Below, one piece after another: positions 8,664 to 17,392 of a stretch of DNA of 64,000 bases (position 1 is its first letter; every line of letters begins with the position of its first letter). Source of the stretch: an uncultured Pelagibacteraceae bacterium (GTDB lineage Bacteria > Pseudomonadota > Alphaproteobacteria > Pelagibacterales > Pelagibacteraceae); the NCBI GenBank assembly GCA_902623415.1, contig CACNTU010000001.1, positions 1 through 64,000 of the forward strand. Reading direction: 5' to 3'. Under the pieces are notes generated by a model. That model did not search any database and had not been told where the DNA came from. It was given only the letters and a program-made list of their open reading frames with translations. The translations under genes were made by a program, and so were the position numbers.

Positions 8664-10137
8664 ATTAAAAAAATATCAAATGTTTATAGATGGTCAGTGG
8701 GTAGACTCTGATACAAAAAAAACTTTTGAAACTTTAAATCCAGAAAATAATAAGCCTTGGGCTACAGTTCCTGAAGCTAGCGCAAATGATGTAGATAGAG
8801 CTGTAAAAGCTGCACAAAAAGCTTTTGAAGGTGAATGGCCAAAGATGATTGCAAGAGATAGAGCAAAATATTTAAGAGCAATCGGAAATAAACTTAGAGA
8901 AAATTCTAAATTATTAGGAAAGATTGAAACAATTGATACAGGAAAACTGTACAGAGAAACTTATCAACAAGCAAAATACATTGCAGAGTATTATGATTAC
9001 TATGCAGGTTTAGCTGACAAAGTTGAAGGAACAGTTCTTCCAATAGATAAACCAAATATTCAAGCGATCACAACAAGAATTCCAATAGGTGTTATTGCAG
9101 CTATCATTCCTTGGAATTCTCAAATGTTTTTAACTGCAACAAAAGTCGCTCCTGCTTTAGCTATGGGCAATACAGTAGTAATTAAATGTTCTGAACTAGC
9201 ACCAGCAACTATGTTTGAATTTGCAAAGTTAGTTGAAGAAACTGGAATACCAAAAGGTGTTGTAAATGTAGTTTCTGGGTTTGGAGATCCATGTGGTAAA
9301 GCTTTAACTACTCACAATTTAGTTGAGAAAGTAGCTTTTACAGGAGGTCCTGAAACTGCAAGGCATATAATTAGAAACTCTGCAGAAAATTTATCTGAAG
9401 TAAGTTTAGAATTAGGCGGAAAAAGTCCTGTAGCTGTTTTTGATGATGCCAAACAAGAAAATGCAATTAATGGAATAACTGCTGGAATATTTGGAGCAAG
9501 TGGTCAAAGTTGTATAGCAGGTTCAAGGTTATACTTACAAAAAGGAATTTATAACGAATTTTTAGATAAGTTAGCATCAAGAGCAGAAAAAATTAAAATA
9601 GGTGCTCCTATGGACTCTGATACTGAAATGGGTCCACTAAGTAACTTCAAACAATTAGAAGTAATAGAAAAAAATATTAAATTAACTGTTGAACAAGGTG
9701 GAAAAATTAAATGTGGTGGTAAAAGACATCCTTTTTCAAATGAAGGTTATTATTTTCCTCCAACAATTATTGAGTGTGAAAATCATAATTTACCGGCTGC
9801 TGAGAATGAACTTTTCGGTCCTGTATTATCAGTGATGAAATTTGACACTGAAAAAGAGGTAATAGAATTAATGAACGACAATCAATATGGTCTTTCTTCA
9901 GGTGTTTATACTAGTGATCTTGCAAGAGGCATGAGGGTATCTAATGCTATCCGAGCAGGAATAACATTTGTAAATACTTATAGATTAATTTCACCTTCAG
10001 CTCCATTTGGGGGTATCAAAGATAGTGGATATGGAAAAGAAGCAGGAATTGACTCAATTAAAGACTACACAAGAGTAAAAACAACTTGGTTCTACACATC
10101 AGACGAACCCTCGCTAGACCCCTTCTCAATAAGATAA
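8656..10137 (+). CDS. Aldehyde dehydrogenase
   Basis: This is a full-length 493-residue NAD(P)-dependent aldehyde dehydrogenase. The general base Glu252 lies in LELGGKSP, the nucleophile Cys286 in GASGQSCIAGS, and the cofactor motif GIPKGVVNVVSG is present near residue 197. It belongs to the broad betaine/semialdehyde group and does not identify its substrate by sequence. As the fourth gene of the monooxygenase cassette it probably oxidises an aldehyde or semialdehyde released by the upstream hydrolase, comparable to disposal of malonic semialdehyde in the Rut pathway. Confidence 0.92.
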   Translation: MPELKKYQMFIDGQWVDSDTKKTFETLNPENNKPWATVPEASANDVDRAVKAAQKAFEGEWPKMIARDRAKYLRAIGNKLRENSKLLGKIETIDTGKLYRETYQQAKYIAEYYDYYAGLADKVEGTVLPIDKPNIQAITTRIPIGVIAAIIPWNSQMFLTATKVAPALAMGNTVVIKCSELAPATMFEFAKLVEETGIPKGVVNVVSGFGDPCGKALTTHNLVEKVAFTGGPETARHIIRNSAENLSEVSLELGGKSPVAVFDDAKQENAINGITAGIFGASGQSCIAGSRLYLQKGIYNEFLDKLASRAEKIKIGAPMDSDTEMGPLSNFKQLEVIEKNIKLTVEQGGKIKCGGKRHPFSNEGYYFPPTIIECENHNLPAAENELFGPVLSVMKFDTEKEVIELMNDNQYGLSSGVYTSDLARGMRVSNAIRAGITFVNTYRLISPSAPFGGIKDSGYGKEAGIDSIKDYTRVKTTWFYTSDEPSLDPFSIR

Positions 10138-10189
10138 TCTGTACCAATTTACCCATCTAAAATAGGATAATTTTGTCATTGAATATTGA

Positions 10190-10220
10190 TTGTATTCATA
10201 CTTAAATTAGATTTTATAAA
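10190..10220 (+). promoter_or_regulatory. Candidate promoter of the first livJ-like gene
   Basis: TTGTAT at 10190-10195 and TATAAA at 10215-10220 are spaced by 19 bases upstream of the binding-protein gene, whose Shine-Dalgarno AAGAGGA lies at 10233-10239. The spacing is longer than ideal. A separate promoter makes sense because the binding protein is needed in excess over the cassette enzymes. Confidence 0.3.
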
Positions 10221-10244
10221 TTGTTAACAATAAAGAGGAAGATA

Positions 10245-11435
10245 ATGAGAAAACTATTTATCGCTGTATTTATGTTTGTATCAAGTTTTGGTTCAAATGT
10301 AATGGCAGACGGACATTCGATTAAAATGGGGATCATCTTAGGATTCACTGGTCCTATTGAATCTCTAACTCCAGCTATGGCTGCATCTGCAGAGCTTGCA
10401 TTTAAAGAAGCTTCTGATTCAGGTTCACTATTAGGCGGAAAAAAAATTGAGCCAGTAAGAGCAGACTCAACTTGTGTTGACTCAGCAGCAGCAACAGCTG
10501 CAGCTGAAGGGTTAATTTCAGGTGGTGTAGCTGCAATTATGGGAGCAGACTGTTCAGGTGTAACTGGTGCTATTGCAACTAACGTTGCTGTACCAAATGG
10601 TGTAGTAATGATTTCACCTTCAGCTACTTCTCCAGGATTAACAACTCTAGATGACAAAGGGTATTTTTTTAGAACTGCTCCATCAGATGCTAGAGGTGGT
10701 CAAATTTTAGCTGATATAACTAAAGACAGAAAAGTAAAAAGTGTTGCAATCACTTATACAAACAATGACTATGGTAAAGGTTTAGCTGATGTTTACAAAG
10801 CAGCAGTTGAAGCTCATGGTATTAAAGTTACAACTGTAACTGCTCACGAAGATGGAAAAGCAGATTACTCATCTGAAGTAGCAACTCTTGCTTCTGCTGG
10901 TGGTGATGCTGTAGCAGTTATTGGTTATCTTGACCAAGGAGGAAAAGGAATTATTCAAGCTTCTTTAGACTCTGGTGCGTTTGATAGATTTATTTTATCA
11001 GATGGTATGATTGGTCAATCTTTAGTTGATGCATTCGGAAAAGATTTAAGTAAATCATTTGGATCATTACCAGGTTCTACTGGTAAAGGTGCGGGTATAT
11101 TTGCTGAAGTTGCAAAAGCTGGAGGTGTAGAAGCTTCTGGTCCTTACACAGGTGAATCTTACGATGCAGCTGCTTTAATAGTTCTTGCAATGCAAGCAGG
11201 TAACTCTGCTGACAGAGCATCAATTGCAAAAAATGTAATGGATGTTGCTAATGCTCCTGGAACTAAAATTTATCCAGGTGAACTTAAGAAAGGTTTAGAC
11301 TTACTAGCAAAAGGTAAAAAGATTAATTACGAAGGTGCTACTGGAGTAACTTTTACTGAAGTTGGTGAAGCTGAAGGTTCTTTCTTAGAACAAGAAATTA
11401 AAGGCGGAAAATTCAAAACTAAAAAACAAAGATAA
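10245..11435 (+). CDS. livJ: LIV-type ABC transporter substrate-binding protein
   Basis: The 396-residue precursor has a Sec signal peptide (about residues 1-20, ending VMADG) and the type I periplasmic binding fold of Leu/Ile/Val-type receptors, starting KMGIILGFTGP. ATG 10245 follows an AAGAGGA ribosome site; an in-frame TTG 24 bases earlier is rejected. It captures an amino acid, amide or related polar ligand for an inner-membrane LivHMGF complex. The nearest such complex is convergent, at 12713-16587, and otherwise lacks its own receptor. Its place after the monooxygenase cassette suggests it may bring in that pathway's substrate. The gene ends at a strong terminator. Confidence 0.9.
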   Translation: MRKLFIAVFMFVSSFGSNVMADGHSIKMGIILGFTGPIESLTPAMAASAELAFKEASDSGSLLGGKKIEPVRADSTCVDSAAATAAAEGLISGGVAAIMGADCSGVTGAIATNVAVPNGVVMISPSATSPGLTTLDDKGYFFRTAPSDARGGQILADITKDRKVKSVAITYTNNDYGKGLADVYKAAVEAHGIKVTTVTAHEDGKADYSSEVATLASAGGDAVAVIGYLDQGGKGIIQASLDSGAFDRFILSDGMIGQSLVDAFGKDLSKSFGSLPGSTGKGAGIFAEVAKAGGVEASGPYTGESYDAAALIVLAMQAGNSADRASIAKNVMDVANAPGTKIYPGELKKGLDLLAKGKKINYEGATGVTFTEVGEAEGSFLEQEIKGGKFKTKKQR

Positions 11436-11451
11436 TTTTTATCTTAATTCG

Positions 11452-11488
11452 AAAAACCCCAGTAATTTAATTACTGGGGTTTTTTTTT
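11452..11488. terminator. Bidirectional intrinsic terminator
   Basis: A 15-bp perfect stem pairs 11452-11466 (ending CCCCAGTAAT) with 11470-11484 (starting ATTACTGGGG), with a three-base loop. On the plus strand it is followed by a run of T to 11488. On the minus strand the left arm itself supplies the U-run. It ends the livJ transcript and also lies inside the last codons of the convergent MFS gene, whose TAA stop is the loop. Confidence 0.92.
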
Positions 11489-12636
11489 AAATCAGCTCTT
11501 ATCGTGGAAAGAGCTATGATAATTAGAAAAATCAAACATATTAAATTCATAGTTTTCCAGCTAGTTAAGCTAAGAAATACTCCAGCAGACAAACTGGCTA
11601 ATGCTTGTATAGAATAAACAATTAAATCATTATACCCTTGAGCTCTAAATTTTTCCTCTTCTCTGTAACACAAAACAAGTAAGCTTGTTCCTGAAATGAA
11701 TAAAAAATTCCACCCTAGCCCCAGAAAAATAAGTGCAACCATATAGTTAATATAATTCTGTTCAAATAAACTGGTAATAATTGTGACTAAAAACAATAAA
11801 ACTCCAATGTGCATTATTTTACTATGACCATACCTTTTAATTAAATTTCCTGTAACTAGTGAAGGTAAAAACATGGCTGCTATATGAAGCTGAATAACAA
11901 ATCCAGTCTTGCTTAAACTTATTTTCTCCATCAGATGCATACTTATAGGAGTTGCTGTCATTAAAAAAGTCATTACAGCATAGGCAAAAGCTGAAGCTAC
12001 GAGCGCCTGTAGAAATCTAGGTTGAGAGATAAGCTCAAAAAAACTTCTTCCAGTTTTATATTGATTACTAGATATCGTTTTTGGTTCCTGATAAAAAATT
12101 AAAAATATTGTTGATGAGATAGATAAAATGGCGAGTGCAATATAAGAACCAGCATACATATGATTTGAGATAAGTCCTTTAGAAATGTTTGCAATGTTTG
12201 GACCAATAAACGCCGAACCTATTCCTGCTAACAAAATGATAGAAATTGCTTTTGGTGCATAATCCTTATCCACAACCTCCACTGCTGCAAAACGATATTG
12301 ATGGCTAAAAGCTATTCCTCCACCAATTAAAAAGCATCCTAAATTATATAAGACAAAACTTTCTATAATTATAGAGTATGCAGTTAAAAGAGATGCAAAA
12401 CATGTACCTATTGATGCAAAAATAAAACCTAATTTTCGTCCAATTATACTCATTAGCTTTGCAGCAAAAAAAGCAAATAACGCAATTCCAACAACTGACA
12501 AAGCCATTGGAAGAGTTGCTAAAGATTTTATTGGACTAAATTTCGAACCAATTATACCACTTAAAAAAACGGTGACTGGAGCAGCTGTAAAAGCAAAGAT
12601 TTGGCTTAAAATGAGTAACGAAAGATTTTTATTCAT
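11467..12636 (-). CDS. MFS-family transporter
   Basis: The 389-residue protein is an inner-membrane carrier with about twelve hydrophobic helices in two halves and a basic loop (IGRKLG) after the second helix, as in the major facilitator superfamily. The substrate is not recognisable. Its ATG overlaps the stop of a 23-codon ORF by one base (TAATG). Its last six sense codons and stop form part of the terminator hairpin shared with the convergent livJ gene. It is the last gene of the long minus-strand array of amino-acid transport genes. Confidence 0.87.
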   Translation of the reverse strand: MNKNLSLLILSQIFAFTAAPVTVFLSGIIGSKFSPIKSLATLPMALSVVGIALFAFFAAKLMSIIGRKLGFIFASIGTCFASLLTAYSIIIESFVLYNLGCFLIGGGIAFSHQYRFAAVEVVDKDYAPKAISIILLAGIGSAFIGPNIANISKGLISNHMYAGSYIALAILSISSTIFLIFYQEPKTISSNQYKTGRSFFELISQPRFLQALVASAFAYAVMTFLMTATPISMHLMEKISLSKTGFVIQLHIAAMFLPSLVTGNLIKRYGHSKIMHIGVLLFLVTIITSLFEQNYINYMVALIFLGLGWNFLFISGTSLLVLCYREEEKFRAQGYNDLIVYSIQALASLSAGVFLSLTSWKTMNLICLIFLIIIALSTIRADLKKNPSN

Positions 12637-12707
12637 TAAAAGAATAAATACTTGTCAGCCATATACAAAGCCCAAGCAGCAGCAGCACCTAATATAATAT
12701 ATTTCAT
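12636..12707 (-). CDS. Small hydrophobic ORF (23 aa), candidate
   Basis: Between livM and the MFS gene there is a 23-codon ORF, M-K-Y-I-I-L-G followed by an Ala-rich helix, a Trp and a MADKYLFF end. It begins 5 bases after the livM stop and its TAA overlaps the MFS start codon (TAATG), the same junction used by certain genes in this window. The predicted peptide is a single membrane helix. It may be a real small membrane protein, or a short leader that couples MFS translation to livM. There is no strong Shine-Dalgarno. Confidence 0.5.
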   Translation of the reverse strand: MKYIILGAAAAWALYMADKYLFF

Positions 12708-12712
12708 TATGT

Positions 12713-14083
12713 TTACTTTATTTCTATTTTTTCTGGAAGTATACCTTTAGGTCGATACCTCATAATAAACAACAATCCTAATCCCATCAGTAAAAATCTG
12801 AAATAAGGAACACTTTCAATTAAATGAGCTTTAAGTGCATTTGTTTCAGGAATTCCCTCAGTGAAAAAGTTTATTAAGAATAATGATATTGGTGCAGCTT
12901 CAATCCATAAGAACCAAACAACAAATCCTCCTAAAATTGCCCCAAAATTATTTCCACTTCCTCCAACAATTACCATCACCCAAATCAAAAAAGTATATCT
13001 CATAGGTCTATAACTTCCTGGAGTAAATAAACCATCTTGTGTAACAAGCATTGCGCCTGCAATTCCAACAATTGCAGAGCCTAAAATAAAAATTAATAAA
13101 TGTTGCTTAACAACATTTTTACCCATTGCATTTGCAGCTTCCTCATTATCCCTAATAGCTCTCATCATTCTTCCCCAAGGAGAATAAAGAGCTTTTTGAG
13201 TTAAAATTAAAAGAATAATTACTACTACTAAGAACAATCCTGAATAACATAGTTTTACAAATACTGATGAACCTTCAATAACAAGTTGGTTTAAGGCAGC
13301 TTGTCTATCAGCTAAATTCTCAATTACACTTAATTTTCCTGCATTAAACTTTTCAACTAATTTAATAAACCAATCAGTTGTTTGAAGATCTACTTCATAA
13401 GGTGCAGGTCTTTTTAATCCAATAACATTTTTAACTCCTCTTGTGAGCCAATCTTCGTGTTTAATAATTGCAATAACAATTTCAGAAATAAGTAGAGTGG
13501 CAATTGCTAAATAATCTGCTCTAAGACCAAGCGCAACTTTTCCAACTATAAAAGCTAAACCCCCCGCAAAAAGAGCTCCAACTATCCAAGAAAATATAAT
13601 TGGTAATCCAAATCCTCCTAAGAAACCAGTTTTAGCTGGATCTACTGCTTCAATTGCTTCTATGCCTGGCTCTGCAGAAAATCTAATAAGCAAAATACCT
13701 GAAATTATTATTGCAGCTATGCTGTATGTTCTGATTTTTGATTTTTCAAATCTTTTTAAAATAAACCTTATAACTAATACCATTACTACTATGAGCCATA
13801 ATGACATTAGAATGTCGAAACCTCCTGCCCTCCATGCTTCTTGAACAGGATCGACAGATATCAATACTGCAGCTAAACCACCTAGAGCTGTATAACCCAT
13901 AATTCCAAAATTAATTAAGCCAGCATATCCCCATTGAATATTTGCACCCATTGTCATAACTGCAGAAATCAAACAAAGATTAAATATTGATAATGCTATG
14001 TTCCAAGACTGAAATATCCCAACCATCAGAATGAGCACCATCATGATACTATAGGCTGCAATTACATTTAGGTTTTTTCTCAT
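12713..14083 (-). CDS. livM: LIV-type ABC transporter permease LivM (system 1)
   Basis: The 456-residue inner-membrane permease has the LivM pattern: NLCLISAVMTMGANIQWGYAG early, the cytoplasmic coupling segment GRMMRAIRDNEEAANAMGKN, and a final RPKGILPEK. It is longer than usual for LivM; a hydrophilic stretch of about 60 residues in the middle (around KRPAPYEVD to LNQLVIEGS) looks like an enlarged periplasmic loop. Its start overlaps the livH stop by four bases. With LivH it would form the translocation channel for ligand delivered by the receptor encoded at 10245-11435. Confidence 0.92.
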   Translation of the reverse strand: MRKNLNVIAAYSIMMVLILMVGIFQSWNIALSIFNLCLISAVMTMGANIQWGYAGLINFGIMGYTALGGLAAVLISVDPVQEAWRAGGFDILMSLWLIVVMVLVIRFILKRFEKSKIRTYSIAAIIISGILLIRFSAEPGIEAIEAVDPAKTGFLGGFGLPIIFSWIVGALFAGGLAFIVGKVALGLRADYLAIATLLISEIVIAIIKHEDWLTRGVKNVIGLKRPAPYEVDLQTTDWFIKLVEKFNAGKLSVIENLADRQAALNQLVIEGSSVFVKLCYSGLFLVVVIILLILTQKALYSPWGRMMRAIRDNEEAANAMGKNVVKQHLLIFILGSAIVGIAGAMLVTQDGLFTPGSYRPMRYTFLIWVMVIVGGSGNNFGAILGGFVVWFLWIEAAPISLFLINFFTEGIPETNALKAHLIESVPYFRFLLMGLGLLFIMRYRPKGILPEKIEIK

Positions 14084-15090
14084 AATACTTTCCCCTTAAA
14101 TATTCCCGAAGGTCGATAAATTAAAACTATTACCAATATAGAGAAAGAGACTGCGAACTTATAATCTGTAGACAGTAACTGAACTAAACTATTTGGTTCC
14201 ATACTTTCTGGTAAAACATACATAAAAAATTTTTTATATGCATAAGTGAGGAGTATTTCAGAAAAAGCAATTACATATCCGCCTAAAAAAGCTCCAAATG
14301 GATTTCCAATTCCTCCAACAATTGCTGCAGCAAAAATAGGAAGCATATTATTAAAATAAGTAAAAGGTTTAAAACTTTTATCTAAACCATACAAAGCACC
14401 ACCAATAGTTGCTAAAATTCCAGCAATAACCCAGGTAACTAGAACTATTTTTTTTGGATCAATACCTGACAACAAAGCAAGATCTTCATTATCAGAATAA
14501 GCTTTCATACTTTTTCCAGTTTTGGTTCTATTTAAAAACCAAAATAATAAAGAGACTAAAACTATTGTCACAAAAATGGTTATTACTTGAGTTGATTTCA
14601 ATGCAAGACCTTCATTTAAACCCGTCATCTCCTTAAATTCACGAGCTTTAATAATAAATTTTTCTCCATCAAAAAATCTTCTATCGCCAGGTCCAATTAT
14701 AATTCTTACCACTGCTTGAGTTACAAACATTACACCAATACTTACCATTGCAAACTGAACTGGGGGACTTTTCTGATGTCTATAATATTTGAAGACAAAT
14801 TTATCTATTAAAAGCATGTAAAGAATCATGAAAATAATTCCAAATGGGATAGCCAACAGAGCAGTAGGTAGAACCCCTAAAGAAACACCTAAAGATTGAA
14901 AATACCATGTGAATAAGATCGTAGCCATGGTTCCAAAAGACATCATGTCACCAGTTGCAAAATTAGCAAATCTTAAAATTCCATAGATAAGTGTTACAAA
15001 TATTGCACCCAGTGCTAACTGAGAACCATAAGTTAATGCAGGAATGAAAATATAGTTTAATAAAAGGATTATTGCATTTACAAAATCCAT
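14080..15090 (-). CDS. livH: LIV-type ABC transporter permease LivH (system 1)
   Basis: The 336-residue permease has the LivH signature: LALGAIFVTLIYGILRFANFATGD-like opening, the coupling segment KTGKSMKAYSDNEDLALLSG, GGIGNPFGAFLGG and a closing IYRPSGIFKGK. It pairs with LivM in the inner membrane. It is one base from the LivF gene and overlaps livM by four bases, in the order livG-livF-livH-livM. Ligand type cannot be read from the sequence; LIV-type systems also carry amides, urea and polyamines. Confidence 0.92.
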   Translation of the reverse strand: MDFVNAIILLLNYIFIPALTYGSQLALGAIFVTLIYGILRFANFATGDMMSFGTMATILFTWYFQSLGVSLGVLPTALLAIPFGIIFMILYMLLIDKFVFKYYRHQKSPPVQFAMVSIGVMFVTQAVVRIIIGPGDRRFFDGEKFIIKAREFKEMTGLNEGLALKSTQVITIFVTIVLVSLLFWFLNRTKTGKSMKAYSDNEDLALLSGIDPKKIVLVTWVIAGILATIGGALYGLDKSFKPFTYFNNMLPIFAAAIVGGIGNPFGAFLGGYVIAFSEILLTYAYKKFFMYVLPESMEPNSLVQLLSTDYKFAVSFSILVIVLIYRPSGIFKGKVL

Positions 15091-15091
15091 A

Positions 15092-15799
15092 TTACCCTCC
15101 TAAAAAAGAGCTTCTTACTCTTGGATCGTCTAATAATTCTTTTCCAGTTCCTGAATAACGATTTTCTCCAGTAACCAGAACGTAGCCTCTATCTGAAATG
15201 CTTAATGCTTGTTTTGCATTTTGTTCTACCATTAAAATAGCAACGTTTGTTCTTTTTACTTTTACAATATGATCAAATAATTCGTCCATCACAATTGGTG
15301 ATACACCGGCAGTTGGCTCATCTAACATTAAAACAGTAGGCTTAATCATTAAAGCTCTACCTAGAGCCACTTGTTGTCTTTGACCTCCAGAAAGTTCACC
15401 AACCATCTGATTTCTTTTCTCTCTTAAAATTGGGAACAATTCGTAAATTTCCTCGATTATATTTTTGATTTCATCCTCAACAAGAAATGCTCCCATTTCT
15501 AAATTTTCTTCAACAGTCATACCTGAAAAAACATTTTTAGTTTGAGGGACAAAAGAAATACCTTGTTTAACTCGATCTTGAGGAGATAATTTTGAAATAT
15601 CCTTACCATCAATCTTTACTGATCCAGATTTTAAATCCAGCAAGCCCAACATTGCTTTCATGGCAGTTGATTTACCAGCTCCATTAGGACCTAAAATAGA
15701 AACTATTTCACCTTTATTAACATTTACTGAACACGAACTAATAATGTCAGGACCATTACCATAACCACCTGTCATTTCTATTCCTTCAAAATATGCCAT
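15092..15799 (-). CDS. livF: LIV-type ABC transporter ATPase LivF (system 1)
   Basis: The 235-residue ATPase has Walker A GPNGAGKS, signature LSGGQRQQ, Walker B VLMLDEPTAG and the H-loop region MVEQNAK that marks the LivF rather than the LivG subfamily. It energises uptake through LivHM on the cytoplasmic face. Its start overlaps the livG stop by one base (TAATG), which keeps the two ATPases stoichiometric. Confidence 0.93.
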   Translation of the reverse strand: MAYFEGIEMTGGYGNGPDIISSCSVNVNKGEIVSILGPNGAGKSTAMKAMLGLLDLKSGSVKIDGKDISKLSPQDRVKQGISFVPQTKNVFSGMTVEENLEMGAFLVEDEIKNIIEEIYELFPILREKRNQMVGELSGGQRQQVALGRALMIKPTVLMLDEPTAGVSPIVMDELFDHIVKVKRTNVAILMVEQNAKQALSISDRGYVLVTGENRYSGTGKELLDDPRVRSSFLGG

Positions 15800-16587
15800 T
15801 AATTTGTATCCTTTAATTTTGATCCTCTTCCAAGATAGCTTTCGATAACTTTCTCATCTTTTTTTGCTTCTTCAACACTTCCTTCAAATAATACTGACCC
15901 CTCAGCCATTACAATCACTGGATCACATAATCTTCCAATAAAATCCATATCATGTTCAATCATACAAAAAGTATAACCTTTTTCTTTATTTAACTTTTCT
16001 ATTGCAGTTCCAAGATCTTTTAACAAAGTTCTGTTAACTCCAGCCCCTACTTCATCTAATAATACTAATTTTGCATCAACCATCATGGTTCTTCCAAGTT
16101 CTAGTAATTTCTTTTGTCCACCTGAAAGGTTTCCGGCAAGCTCATTTGATAAATGTCCTAAATTTAAAAATTCAACAACTTCTTTCGCTTTCTCTTTAAC
16201 CACAGCCTCTTCTTGGGCAACTAAACCTGGTTTAAATAATGCTGTCATTATTTTTTCTCCAGATTGATTTCCTGGAACCATCATTAAATTTTCTAAAACA
16301 GATAAATTTGAAAACTCATGTGCAATTTGAAATGTTCTTAACAACCCTTTAGAAAATAATTCATAAGATGGAACATCAGTAATATTTTCATCATCAAAAA
16401 CAACATTACCACCAGAGGATTTTAAATTTCCAGCAATTAAATTGAATAAAGTGGTTTTACCAGATCCATTTGGTCCAATGATACCAGTGATAGTTCCTCT
16501 TTTAACTTTTATTGAACAATCTGAAACTGCAGCTAATCCACCAAAATATTTACTTAAATTATTAATCTCTAAAATATTTTCAGACAT
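15799..16587 (-). CDS. livG: LIV-type ABC transporter ATPase LivG (system 1)
   Basis: The 262-residue ATPase shows Walker A GPNGSGKT, the LivG-type LLRTFQIAHEF segment, signature LSGGQKKL and IEHDMDF in the H-loop. Walker B reads LVLLDEVGAG, with Val-Gly where most ATPases have Pro-Thr; the catalytic Glu is retained. It lies 5 bases after a ProC-like gene, so it appears to be transcribed from further upstream rather than from its own promoter. Confidence 0.92.
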   Translation of the reverse strand: MSENILEINNLSKYFGGLAAVSDCSIKVKRGTITGIIGPNGSGKTTLFNLIAGNLKSSGGNVVFDDENITDVPSYELFSKGLLRTFQIAHEFSNLSVLENLMMVPGNQSGEKIMTALFKPGLVAQEEAVVKEKAKEVVEFLNLGHLSNELAGNLSGGQKKLLELGRTMMVDAKLVLLDEVGAGVNRTLLKDLGTAIEKLNKEKGYTFCMIEHDMDFIGRLCDPVIVMAEGSVLFEGSVEEAKKDEKVIESYLGRGSKLKDTN

Positions 16588-16592
16588 TTGAT

Positions 16593-17360
16593 TTATTTAT
16601 TTAGTCTTTTGTGAATACTGTTTAAAGTTTTTTCTAAAGATTTATAAAATCCAGCTTTGGTTAATTCTTTAACACCTTGTTCATTTAAACCTTTTGGCGT
16701 TTGAGACTCTTTTACTAAATTCTTTAAATTTTCTTTTGAATTTACTACAGCATCTTCAGATAAAGCTAAAAATAAAGAAGTAATATATTTTTGAGCATTA
16801 TTTCTTTTTACCCCTCTTTTTACTAACCAATCAGTCATTACTCTCAACATCTCATAAAAAGGCGCCATTATGCCAGAGGTTGACCAAAAATTTATAGACG
16901 ATTTTTCGTTCTTAATTTCTACAGTTGTGCCCAAGTTATTGAAAAACGCTTTCACTTTTGAATTAGGGGGACAAATAGGTACAGGGCCTTTCTTTAACGA
17001 AATCGGAGGCAGAGGTATTGCTCTCACAATTTTTGCTCTTACTTTAATTGCTTTCTTTAATTGAGATAAAGTAATTGTCGAAATAAAACTAACAACGGTT
17101 TGGGTTGATTTAAATTTTAAATCTTTAATAATTTTTTCACCAACAGTAGGTGTAACAGATAAAAATACCCAATTAGACTGATCTACAATTTGCTGATTGT
17201 CCTTAGCAATAACTATTTTTTTATACTTTCTTTTTAGCCCATGAGCTATTTTTTTATTTCTTGGTGAAATAATTATTTTCTTATAAGAAATTTTTGATTT
17301 ACATATTCCAGTAATCACTGAAGCTGCAATTTTCCCCGTACCAATAAAACCTAAATTCAT
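16593..17360 (-). CDS. Pyrroline-5-carboxylate reductase-like NAD(P)-binding protein
   Basis: The 255-residue protein starts with a Rossmann motif GFIGTGKIA (4-12) and follows the ProC layout, with an IPLPPI segment at the place of the usual MPN motif and a helical C-terminal domain. The C-terminal substrate motif is divergent: it reads TPKGLNEQGV where true ProC has a Gly-Gly-Thr-Thr stretch. It may therefore be a paralogue acting on another cyclic imine or on an unrelated substrate. It sits between glutarate hydroxylase and livG in one transcriptional direction, which fits amino-acid catabolism. Confidence 0.7.
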   Translation of the reverse strand: MNLGFIGTGKIAASVITGICKSKISYKKIIISPRNKKIAHGLKRKYKKIVIAKDNQQIVDQSNWVFLSVTPTVGEKIIKDLKFKSTQTVVSFISTITLSQLKKAIKVRAKIVRAIPLPPISLKKGPVPICPPNSKVKAFFNNLGTTVEIKNEKSSINFWSTSGIMAPFYEMLRVMTDWLVKRGVKRNNAQKYITSLFLALSEDAVVNSKENLKNLVKESQTPKGLNEQGVKELTKAGFYKSLEKTLNSIHKRLNK

Positions 17361-17392
17361 AATTTCGGATACTTTATATTGATTATATTGAA

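Noticed and set aside
10214-10657. 147-codon minus-strand ORF inside the first livJ gene
   Set aside because: It is antisense to a clear signal-peptide-bearing binding protein and is Ala/Pro/Thr-rich low-complexity translation, as expected of a shadow frame.
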